Shown: positions 47,123 through 55,875 of the stretch, piece by piece | Position numbering within the stretch: the first letter of the stretch is position 1 | Layout of the letters: the number at the start of each line of letters is the position of its first letter | Assembly: GCA_024699855.1 (NCBI GenBank) | Contig: JAMPIQ010000001.1 | Span: 2,604,001-2,668,000 of the forward strand | Length of the DNA: 64,000 nt | Direction: 5' to 3' | From: Aphelenchoides besseyi | Taxonomy: Eukaryota > Nematoda > Chromadorea > Rhabditida > Aphelenchoididae | Translations under genes and position numbers: made by a program | Notes under the pieces: generated by a model | Told to the model about the DNA's origin: nothing | Seen by the model: only the letters and a program-made list of their open reading frames with translations | Database searches by the model: none

Positions 47123-50100
47123 CATTCGCGAAAATCACTCGCTCAGGCCGGTCGGTTGAATTTTTTCTCTCCCGCCACCGGAAGGTTTTTTCTCTGTTTA
47201 CGGCCGCTCTTTGCCGCAGACAGACATTGGGAGCAACCCGTGGCTGGGCCCAATGGCGAATGGCGCTAAACGTCACACGAGGAAACGAAGGCGACAAGGC
47301 GCGTTCAACTTGTGCAGCTACAACGTCCGTTCAATCGCCGCCGACGCCCGCCTGGCCAACCTGACCGAAGAGCTCCGCCACCTCCGATTTGACGTTATTG
47401 GATTGAGTGAAACCCGACGCTCGGGAATCGACCGCATCGAGCACGACCTCAACCCGGCATCGGCCGTCATTCTCTACAACTCCGGACGGACCGACGGCCA
47501 ACGAACAAATGCGGGAGTTGGATTCATCGTTACGGCCGAAGCCGACCGGCACATCAACGTTCTCAACATCTCGGAACGAATCATCCAACTCGTGTACACC
47601 AACCCACATGGACGAAAGATGCGCGTTACGCAAGTTCATGCTCCCTGCCACGACGAAGACTACGACACGTTCATAGACGACCTCCGAAATGCCACTCTTC
47701 CCGGAACGTCTACCGAAGATCTCATCATCGGCGACTTCAATGCGCGTGTGGGAAGCGACCAGCCGACCCAACAGCACGTCGGCGCCTTCTGCTCGGGCCA
47801 ACGAAACGTTCGAGGACAGAAGATGGTCGACTTTGCGGAATCCGCGGGCTACTACATCCTCAACTCGTTCTTCCAAAAACCGACCGGACGACGATGGACT
47901 TGGAGGTCGCCAAATGGAGCCACGCTCAATGAGATCGACTACGTCCTCGCCCGCAACCGAAGATCAACAACCGACGTCCAAGTTCTCAACCGCTTCAACG
48001 CCGGAAGCGACCATCGCCTCATCCGAGCCAAAGTGCAAATGAAGAAGATGCGAAGCAAACGACCAACACCCCGACGTCTTCCGCCGGACTACGACGAACT
48101 TCGCTTGAAGACCGCACTCCTTCTCGATGGACGCACAAACGACCAAAGCGATGGGCGAAGTGGATCAAGCAAGTGGCAGCAACTCCAAGGCGCTCTCAAA
48201 GATGCCGCTGCGGCCGCCGAAAAGCGATGGGAAATACGCCCAAGAATCTCCAACCAAACGCTCGACCTATTACGACAAAGACGAGATCTCAAATTCGGCA
48301 TCACGTCCTCGACATTCCCAGCGGCCCAGCGAGCACAAGCCCTCATCCAATACGCCGAGCTCAACAAGATGATCCGAGGTGCTTTGAAGAGCGACCTCCA
48401 CAACCACCGAATCGACGTCCTCAAGCGAGCACTCGAGAAGAACCGACTGAAACGCGGAAGAATCGAGCTGGCGCACAAAAGAACAACGATCTCGCAATTC
48501 CAACGAGAAGACGGATCGCTAACCACGACCCCTGCAGAAGCTGCCGAAGTCGCCGCCAACTTCTATTCGGAACTCTACTCGTCAATCAATGGTCCGCCCG
48601 ATGACGAAACCAACTCACCAATCAACCGACCGATTTTGGCAACCGAACTCAACGCGGCTGCCAAACGGATACGAGGGAATACGGCACCGGGAGCAGACGG
48701 AATTCGGTCAAAAGCAGCGAAATTCGGCGTTCCGATCATCGCCAGCCAACTCGCATCGGCGGCCAACCTTATGTTCGAGTCGGACGACATACCGAACGGC
48801 TTCGCACATGCAAACACGATCCTACTCTACAAGAAGGGCGACCGTACCGATGTCTCCAACTACCGGCCAATTTCGCTCCTCCCATCGCTCTACAAAGTCG
48901 TCACTCGAGCTCTGGCCCAACGCATCGAAGACGCCGTCCAACAGCATCTGCCAGTGGAGCAAGCAGGATTCCGGCGGGGCTTCTCAACCAGCGACCACAT
49001 CCAAGCAATCAACCAACTCCTTGAGAAGTCCTACGAATACTCATCTCCGAGGCAATCAACCGCCACCTTCCTGATGTTCATCGACTTCAAGAAGGCTTTC
49101 GACAGCGTGGAGTACGCAGCAATCTGGCGAGCACTCAACCACTACGGAGTGGATGATGACACGATCAAGATGGTCAAGAAGCTCTACCTCAACGGCTCCT
49201 CCTCAATACAAATTGCGCATGCATCTGCACCCTTTGAAGTCCAACGAGGAGTCCGACAAGGAGACGCCCTTTCGCCACTCATCTTCATCGTCTGCCTTCA
49301 ATACGCTCTCGACCACATCGATTGGGAAAACGATGGAATCAACGTAGATGGCCGCCAACTTCGCTATCTTGCGTACGCCGATGACGTGGTCTTGATAGCT
49401 GCAAACGCCGAAGAACTCGAGCGAATGACGACAAAACTCGTAGATGCATGCAAACCAACCGGCCTCGAAATCAACGCCCGAAAATGCGAATGGATGACGT
49501 GCGACCGGCATGGTGGCTCGAGCAACAGCACGATCACAATCAACGGTTCAACAATCAACCAAACAACATCCTTCGTGTACCTCGGCCAACTCATCCAATT
49601 CCCGCGAGACCACGGCCACGAGATCGGAAGACGCATTGGAGCGGCATGGGGCGCATTCGGGCGAGCACGGACACTGCTGACGAACAGAAGTGTGGCAATT
49701 CATCTTAAACGACGCTACTTCCACACCTGCATCATGCCATCACTTCTGTACGGATGCGAAGCATGGGCGACCACAAAAACGAACCTTCTTCGGATCCTGC
49801 GAACTCAGCGCGCAATGGAGCGACAAATGCTGGGACTCCGACTTCGCGACGGCAAACGAGCAAGCTGGATCCGCAGCACCACGAAACTCCGCGACGTGGT
49901 AGTGGCCGCAAAACGGCGCAAATGGCGGTTTGCTCTGAAGACGCTCAACCGAGCCGATGGTCGCTGGACGAAGCAACTAACGGTGTGGACACCAACAACC
50001 AGCCGACCACGAGGACGGCCGCCAACCCGATGGGAAGACGACGTCCGCAAACACAACGGCGTCCCACGAGCAGCAACCCACCGTTCATGGACGAACGCCG

Positions 50101-50270
50101 CCCGGGATCCAAGAAGATGGAAACAGATGGAATGGACGTTTGCACGACCGCTGAAATTCCGACGTCGCCGCCACTAACCTCATGTGACAATCACCGCAAC
50201 ACTCCGGCGCCCCCGGTTTCTTCCTTCTTTGTTCATTGTTGCGAAGTGTGAAATAAACAAACAAACAAAC
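47123..50270 (+). mobile_element. Full-length RTE-like non-LTR retrotransposon
   Basis: The 3,148-bp element is bounded by a perfect 10-bp target duplication ATAATAAAGT (47113-47122 and 50271-50280). It has a short 5' UTR of about 130 nt, one long ORF, a 3' UTR under 100 nt and a terminal AAAC repeat (50252-50270), all typical of RTE-clade elements. It is clearly richer in G+C than the flanking DNA. Intact ORF, defined ends and perfect duplication point to a recent insertion. Confidence 0.9.
47253..50177 (+). CDS. RTE-like endonuclease/reverse transcriptase
   Basis: The uninterrupted ORF encodes about 974 residues from ATG 47253 (MANGAKRHTRKRRRQGAFNL); the frame stays open upstream to 47211 but has no ATG there. 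The N-terminal apurinic-like endonuclease has its catalytic motifs: SYNVRS, GLSETRRSG, LIIGDFNARVG, LNEIDYVLA and AGSDHRLI. The reverse transcriptase (about residues 430-760) has YRPISLLPSLYKVV, FLMFIDFKKAFDSV, RQGDALSPLIFIV and the active-site AYADDVVLI. The C-terminus includes the helix FAHTCIM-like FHTCIMPSLLYGCEAWATTK and the RPRGRPPTRWEDDV motif common in helminth RTE proteins. No stop or frameshift is present. It nicks target DNA and copies its own RNA into the genome. Confidence 0.93.
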   Translation: MANGAKRHTRKRRRQGAFNLCSYNVRSIAADARLANLTEELRHLRFDVIGLSETRRSGIDRIEHDLNPASAVILYNSGRTDGQRTNAGVGFIVTAEADRHINVLNISERIIQLVYTNPHGRKMRVTQVHAPCHDEDYDTFIDDLRNATLPGTSTEDLIIGDFNARVGSDQPTQQHVGAFCSGQRNVRGQKMVDFAESAGYYILNSFFQKPTGRRWTWRSPNGATLNEIDYVLARNRRSTTDVQVLNRFNAGSDHRLIRAKVQMKKMRSKRPTPRRLPPDYDELRLKTALLLDGRTNDQSDGRSGSSKWQQLQGALKDAAAAAEKRWEIRPRISNQTLDLLRQRRDLKFGITSSTFPAAQRAQALIQYAELNKMIRGALKSDLHNHRIDVLKRALEKNRLKRGRIELAHKRTTISQFQREDGSLTTTPAEAAEVAANFYSELYSSINGPPDDETNSPINRPILATELNAAAKRIRGNTAPGADGIRSKAAKFGVPIIASQLASAANLMFESDDIPNGFAHANTILLYKKGDRTDVSNYRPISLLPSLYKVVTRALAQRIEDAVQQHLPVEQAGFRRGFSTSDHIQAINQLLEKSYEYSSPRQSTATFLMFIDFKKAFDSVEYAAIWRALNHYGVDDDTIKMVKKLYLNGSSSIQIAHASAPFEVQRGVRQGDALSPLIFIVCLQYALDHIDWENDGINVDGRQLRYLAYADDVVLIAANAEELERMTTKLVDACKPTGLEINARKCEWMTCDRHGGSSNSTITINGSTINQTTSFVYLGQLIQFPRDHGHEIGRRIGAAWGAFGRARTLLTNRSVAIHLKRRYFHTCIMPSLLYGCEAWATTKTNLLRILRTQRAMERQMLGLRLRDGKRASWIRSTTKLRDVVVAAKRRKWRFALKTLNRADGRWTKQLTVWTPTTSRPRGRPPTRWEDDVRKHNGVPRAATHRSWTNAARDPRRWKQMEWTFARPLKFRRRRH

Positions 50271-50280
50271 ATAATAAAGT

Positions 50281-50647
50281 TGAATGTAAGAGACGAATAC
50301 CTTCAAAAAGTTTCAGGAACAGTAATCATACTAGCAGATTAGTGATGCTTAAATATTAATGTTCTTAACGATTGCGACCAACCGTATTTGTATTGACTCG
50401 TTTTGATCATTGATTAAAAACTGTCATGCGTATGTTTGCAACCTTGCATTCTCTAAAACATTGACCTCTCTTCATTACTAGTTTGATTGAATGGTCAAAT
50501 GCAATAGAAATACAGAAACGTCAATCATAAATCACAGTTTTTGTGTTACTAATGTTTGTCCGGTTAAATACTTTGTTCAATGATATAAATTTTAGATCTT
50601 AATTTTGCTATAGAATTAATCGTCTTCCATCGTGTTTCGCTTTTCAG
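50281..50647. other. AT-rich flank of the retrotransposon
   Basis: AT-rich sequence with no ORF, RNA gene or repeat that I can support. Confidence 0.5.
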
Positions 50648-50997
50648 TTACCGAACTAACATTACACGAAACAGTCGAGGGCATCTCAACGATCGAATGT
50701 GGAGTTCGTCCGCTTTCAGCGACAAATTGCCGAGATAAGAATCTTCTGAAGACGAGTGTTTTTGTTGGGGGCAACCAAACTGCCATAACTCATCGTATGT
50801 AAACACTGGTCTGCAAAACGATTGTTAGAAGTTATTTCAACTTAAAATTCGCTAATCGTTCAACCAACTCCAACCATTCTTCTCGTACAAACTTTAACGA
50901 GTCTGCTTCGTCGACGACTAAATATCGTAGTTTGGTCAAATCGATTCGTTTCGTTCCATCGATCAAATGTTCGACTAAAGGTAATTCATGATTCAGG
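50648..50997 (-). pseudogene. DDX51-like DEAD-box helicase fragment
   Basis: An exon beginning after an acceptor at about 50998 encodes LVEHLIDGTKRIDLTKLRYL followed directly by VVDEADSLKFVREEWLELVE, the motif II (DEAD) neighbourhood of a DEAD-box RNA helicase. The WL after the DEAD motif recalls DDX51/Dbp6. Motif Ib (TPGR) is missing where expected. After a 31-nt intron the frame continues to a stop at 50648 without motif III (SAT). Helicase domain 2 is absent. Upstream to 51218 the frame has no helicase motif. It is best read as a truncated copy or pseudogene. Confidence 0.55.
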
Positions 50998-51581
50998 CTA
51001 AAAAACACCAGATTTATACTCTGAAACAGAACGTTTACTTCTGAATGCATTACACGATATCTAATTCGACTGCAAGACAGCACCCAACAAAACGCGTCGA
51101 TCCGCACAGCAGACCCTACACGTCCTAACTGACCAATCCAAGAAGTCGATTTATCTGAATTCCCACTATTCGATAGATAGCTTCGGGACTGATCAGCGCG
51201 TAGATTGCCATAAGGCATTAGGTTGTCTTAGTCAGCAGCCCTTACACTACAATCAACTTTGTTCATAGCCATAGCATGAACTGAAGATGGTCGATTACTT
51301 GAGACTGTTCAACTGCACAGTTAGGAATAGAAGCACATTTGGTATCTAAACTAGGATCACGACATTCTCTTACGAAGTCAAATGATGGCTGTAAGACAAA
51401 TCAGCTTGTTGTGGTTGATTAATACGAGACAAACCGTCAAAGAAGTCTGAATTTGAATGCAACCGACATCTTTATGCCGATGAAGATTATGACCATAAAA
51501 GACTAGTTTTTATCTATTAACAAGGTTTGCTTTTAGACTCAATTACAAATTTATTATTTCGATTACATAGTTTTGGATCGT
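50998..51581. other. Spacer between helicase fragment and Cys-rich gene
   Basis: A minus-strand frame continues from the helicase fragment to 51218 (LSNSGNSDKSTSWIGQLGRV) but lacks helicase motifs. The rest is AT-rich with nothing recognised. Confidence 0.4.
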
Positions 51582-52180
51582 CTATCTTCGTCTGTCCAAA
51601 CTGGTAATCAAGTTGTCAATCGTGGTTCTTGGACGAGATGTTGTTGTTCGAGATGAAAAAACTTGAATGATCGGATGTGAAATTGTAGATGTCGATGTGG
51701 TTGTTGGTGTAGTTCTTGTGTCAGTCGTTTGAAATGTCGGTGCTGAAGCAGCGCAATAAAACTCCTCGTTTGGAATACAATAAGCCCATTCAAGGTGTTT
51801 GCCCAACTCTTGAAATCTCTCCACAATACAACTTCCAATTTTTGGATCGCAATGGCAGCCCCAATTAGTCCAGTTGTAATTAGCGACACTTAAGCACCAG
51901 TTTGGAGGTTCTCGAGCTCCGCTAAAAACCGTTGGATCAACTACATCGCTGAAGACTTACTAGCAATGCTTATGCGCTCTACATGGTATGTAATAACCCA
52001 TGGAAACAGAAAACGTGCCGTTGTGACAGTTTTTTCGCGGATCTTCCTGAACGTCCGAAACACAATCTTGATGATGAGCCAAAAGAACTTTAGGTGGCTA
52101 AAAAATATTGTAGAGACATCAGTGAACTTTGTGAATTTACCGGAAAATGCCATCGTTGAGCTGTAGTGTAGGCTGAAAAC
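51582..52180 (-). CDS. Cys-rich secreted-type protein with Thr-rich tail (5' end unresolved)
   Basis: Three minus-strand exons join in frame (about 52176-52145, 52100-51963 and 51920-51582, introns 37-45 nt). The product has a cysteine-rich domain: HHQDCVSDVQEDPRKNCHNG, YYIPCRAHKHCYGAREPPNW, then NWTNWGCHCDPKIGSCIVE, AYCIPNEEFYCAASAP. At least ten cysteines and an N-glycosylation site (NWT) suggest extracellular location. The C-terminal 55 residues are Thr/Ser/Pro-rich (TTDTRTTPTTTSTSTISHP), a mucin-like stalk, ending DRRR. No signal peptide is visible because the first exon lies further upstream and was not identified. Cys/Trp patterns like NWC..NWGCHC recur in uncharacterised nematode secreted families. 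Function unknown. Confidence 0.5.
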
Positions 52181-52941
52181 AAACAGAAAATACCAACAAT
52201 CAACATTCAGCGTTTTCGACGGTTATAAGAAATTTACAGGCAATTCACAACCGCTGACTAATACTAGCTTCTTTCAGTGTTCTCGTTAATCTTGCAAATT
52301 GGGCGGAAAGGCGAAATAGTTTAAACGGGCGCCAAATCGGAGAGCGCAATACGACAGAAATCCGGAAAATCAGTCCGAATCGTTGAGTCGCCTTCGAAGC
52401 TAAGAAGCCAATTAGCAGAAAGAAAAGTCAGATCACGATTCGATTTAACGTGCATGTTTGTTCGAACAGTCACGTGACCTTACAGAGCAAATTTTGAAGG
52501 CTTTCAACTTACAAAACATTCAACAGATGACTTCAATTAAAACAAATTTGTGTTTTGCTCGTTTTCGTTGTCCCCATTAAAGAAATGAAATCTGAAGCCA
52601 CAAACAACGCACTCAAATCCATTGGGTTTAATGGTTACCAGAAACCAAACGAATTTGTTTGAATACAAAAAGGTGTTGTCAATTTAGGGAATAGAAACTA
52701 TGTAAACGCTACAAATTAGCCTTGCTTGTATTAACCTAGATTCTACTTACTCACGGGTCTATTTCTCTCTCGGCGTACGAAAGATATTCGATATTCTGGT
52801 TCTTGTACGTGTGAGAACACTTTCGATTGTCCTGACGACCTGTCTTTTGTTTTTTGCGGTCTCTTTGTGCCGTCCAGACGTCAGTTTCAGAGCCCACAAA
52901 TTTGTGTTCGAACCTTTTCCGGTTTTTGTTCGCGCACTCAA
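52181..52941. other. Region between divergent membrane/secreted genes
   Basis: Probably holds the missing first exon and promoter of the minus-strand Cys-rich gene and the promoter of the plus-strand four-TM genes. A plus-strand frame at 52811-52941 (SIVLTTCLLFFAVSLCRP) is hydrophobic and could be an upstream exon. Nothing firm. Confidence 0.35.
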
Positions 52942-53478
52942 ATGGATTCTCGGCCCATGTTGTCTGTTATATCTGCTACATGGTCGATCTTATCGACAAC
53001 TATCGTTCTTTCCAGTGTTACAATCATTTCGTCATTAGCAATATCGGTAGCCGAATTCAATTCGTTCGAGTCAGATGCCTTTTCAAAAACTCCAAGGTAG
53101 CAAAGAAGAATGTAAAAAACAAGATTTTTGGTTTTTTAGTATCGCGCGTATGACGTGCTTGTTAAGTGTTTTTTTACTCGGATCAACTGTTTTTGCAATG
53201 TTCGGACTATCGAGAAAAAAAGGTTGGATGTTGTTGCCACAAATTGGATTCTCGGTACGTCGCTTGTTCAATTATGTTTGAAGAGATGTTTTCAGCTCAT
53301 TGCACTCGTATTCCACGTTCTTCTAAGCATTCAATGGCTTTTTGGTGGAGTTAATGGCGAACGAGTAACAATCGACGGAGATTGGCTCATTTCTGCAACT
53401 GCTTCAACACTTTTCGAACTCCTACTTCTGAGTGCAATAATCGTGGAGTTGCGTTGCTTTCGACGTTTAAGCCGATAG
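52942..53478 (+). CDS. Four-TM membrane protein 1 of a tandem cluster
   Basis: Three exons (about 52942-53095, 53140-53254, 53296-53478) give about 150 residues from ATG 52942 (MDSRPMLSVISATWSILSTT). Four hydrophobic stretches are visible: ISATWSILSTTIVLSSVTII, MTCLLSVFLLGSTVFAMFGL, IGFSLIALVFHVLLSIQWLF and STLFELLLLSAIIVELRCF. Both introns restore frame. The size, four spans and short loops are shared with the next two genes, suggesting an old tandem family. No known domain was recognised. Confidence 0.6.
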
Positions 53479-53595
53479 CCAGTGGCGAATGGATTTGCGC
53501 ACATTTACGTTGTTACCATGACGATTTCGCGCAGTCTTTTGACTATTTGTTCGATTCTCATTTACTTCATTCGTTGAAACCAACTTCCGAAAGCA

Positions 53596-54206
53596 ATGGC
53601 TACGGACTATCAGGTTTGTCCAGAAAAGTTATCGTGATGAAGTGATTTCTAGGTTGTTTTGGTGATGGAAATGATCGTCTTGATAGTTGGAGAGACCGGA
53701 ATATCGATGATTCATGGCTGGACTGAAGGAATAGGGTAATCAATGCTTTCCTGAGAAGAGATATCTTGGTGTTTAGATGGTCAATGCGCGGCTATTACAT
53801 GCCATTGTGGACGTGCGCGGTTTTGATGGTCTTGCTATTTCTGCTGATTATATCGTTATTTTTCGTTTTCATTGGTCTCCATTTCAACTATCCGGGTATC
53901 ATTCATCATCACGTTTTTGCACTTGTGAGCGTTCTCTCCATTTTATTTGAGGCATTTGTTTATTTTTAGGCAATCAGCTTTCCATTAGCATTGTGCACTG
54001 TGGTCGGAGGTGAATAAAGCGAAAATACGCGATTGCTTGACACAACTCGTCTTTTAGGAATTGCGACCGGTGGTCCCTTTTTAGTTGGATTCCTTATCGT
54101 TCTTTATTTTGCCACTCTGCTGCCATTTGCGTATCTTTATTCGTCGGCTCAGTGGACAACTACGGCACTTTCCGATCTCGACTCCGAATCGTCGTCCAAA
54201 GCCTGA
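53596..54206 (+). CDS. Four-TM membrane protein 2 of a tandem cluster
   Basis: Five exons give about 145 residues from ATG 53596 (MATDYQVVLVMEMIVLIVGE) to TGA 54206. Spans: VVLVMEMIVLIVGETGISMI, LWTCAVLMVLLFLLIISLFF, HVFALAISFPLALCTVVGGI and FLVGFLIVLYFATLLPFAYL. The C-terminus is an acidic Ser-rich tail (SDLDSESSSKA). All four introns (38-48 nt) keep frame. It starts 117 bp after the stop of protein 1 and ends 9 bp before the start of protein 3. Confidence 0.65.
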
Positions 54207-54215
54207 GAGCTCGTC

Positions 54216-54738
54216 ATGTTGAATGAGAGTCCTTCAACCAAAGTCAAAACAATTCCACTCAAAGGTCCGTGTACAATTTTCGCTTTTGTTCAACTGATGC
54301 TTGCCGTCGTCCAACTCGCATACAACTTTCTAGTTCTACTCATCGATGAAAGTGCGTTCCGTTATGATGAAGTGAGGTTGACTGTTTGCTAACTACTGTC
54401 TTTGATCCTTGTTTGTAGAGCAACACTACAGTTTTATTGCGCATTAACAATCGTGTGGCTTGTGTTTACGGCCATCGGCTTAAGCGGTCTAATTAGCGAT
54501 TGTCCGACTCCAATTCTCATTCACTGCATCTTCTGTGTAAGTTCCCAACTATCGACAATAAACGTGTTTCCGATTTCAGTTGTTCTTTTTCATCTTTCAA
54601 TCATTTGTTTTGATTATTTTGATTTGCAACTCCCGTTCTTTTGTCTCGATTTCGCTCTCACTTGTCACTGTTCTTGTTCTCGGCTTCTCCCTTCACTACG
54701 AACGTTTATGTTTCAAGTTGATGAGTGAGGCGTATTAA
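54216..54738 (+). CDS. Four-TM membrane protein 3 of a tandem cluster
   Basis: Three exons give about 145 residues from ATG 54216 (MLNESPSTKVKTIPLKGPCT). Spans: IFAFVQLMLAVVQLAYNFLV, LTIVWLVFTAIGLSGLIS, CLFFFIFQSFVLIILIC and SISLSLVTVLVLGFSL. The first intron uses GTGAG/gttgac rather than GAA/gtgagg, because only that choice keeps frame into RATLQFYCALTIV. The start codon is 9 bp past the upstream stop, so there is no room for a separate promoter unless it lies inside gene 2; polycistronic transcription with trans-splicing is likely. Confidence 0.65.
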
Positions 54739-54776
54739 TTGACTACTAATTTACTCAACGAACAAAACACAATAAA

Positions 54777-55630
54777 CTATTCGTCATGTTCTTTGTCACT
54801 GCTCGTCCCTTTAGTCACCTTGACTGATGCGGCACACTGCTCAATCAGATCTTGTTCTCGGTTGTAAAGAATATAATAGGTCAACCATTCGAGAGCCGAA
54901 ATCAACAATCCAACGGACAAAATAACCGTCAATGCTTTGTGACGTAAAGGAGCCGACGGAACGGGCAAATTGTTGGCGTTCCAGATTTCATCCCATCCAT
55001 TCGATAACATTAACTGGACGATGAGAACCGAACTGAACGCTTAAATGAATACAGAGCTTGAACGGGACATTATGCTTCTCACCGCAGATTGTAAAAAAGG
55101 CGGGCACCATATCCAAGGGGTCGTAGTTGATGAACGAACGTTTGATCAACATGATCAAATGGCCCACGAGAACAACACCAATCAAAGACAACTGAATGAG
55201 CATGGAGGTGTAGGTCGACGTGCGAGCCATACAAAACTGAAACCTAGTCGTTTACTGTTTTCACAGTTCAACTAACTTTGGCGGGATTCGTAATTCTCGT
55301 ACGCCACCACGGTTCATCCCACGGGTCGCCAGCACACATGATGTTCTTGAAGAGCTCAGTCTTAACACAAATTTGGCCCTTTTCGGCCTCAGGTCTAAAC
55401 CAATCGCTTAGCAGCGAATCTGAACAATCAACTTACAACAAATGCGATATGTTCGAGAAGAGCGGACTGTTATCTTCATACCAATCAGTCGCATTCCAAC
55501 AAACAGGAATCGGACTTGAAATCAAACCGAAGACCCATACAACAACGATTAACGTCATTATCTTGATAACAGTTAAATAGACATATGTCTTCCTTAACAT
55601 CGTATCTAAACCCCGATTTCGGATATACAA
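54777..55630 (-). CDS. Four-TM membrane protein, minus strand, convergent with the cluster
   Basis: Four exons join in frame into about 220 residues. Spans: VIKIMTLIVVVWVFGLISS, YTSMLIQLSLIGVVLVGHLI, MVPAFFTICAFSSVLIVQLM and LTVILSVGLLISALEWLTYY. The loop after the first span is acidic and glycosylatable, with cysteines (CWNATDWYEDN, NISHLL, ICVKTE, CAGDPWDEPWW), so it is probably luminal or extracellular. The 43-nt intron at about 55089-55047 is needed to pass a stop that otherwise ends the frame. The tail is charged (SSDKEHDE). The first ATG in frame is at 55600; the frame is open to 55630. No known family; the topology suggests an LHFPL/claudin-like fold but no motif supports this. Confidence 0.6.
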
Positions 55631-55875
55631 ATCGTGCGGAATTTACTTTTCAGAAATCAGCACCACCGACTATCGAAAACCCAAAAACGAAAGTGAATGG
55701 TGCAAAAATTTGAGTCTCTACGTAACCGTTGCTTGAGCTCTTCATTGACACGTTTCAAGTCTCATGCTTGTTCAAATTGATTTCTATTGCCGATGTCTGA
55801 GATGCATTTTATTGTCGGAAAACAGTGAGATTCAACAGTTAGGAGATTTTACAAAGATACAGTAAGTAGAATAAT

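Noticed and set aside
47331..50306. Several long frames overlapping the retrotransposon ORF on both strands
   Set aside because: They are shadows caused by the GC-rich codon bias of the real reverse-transcriptase frame.
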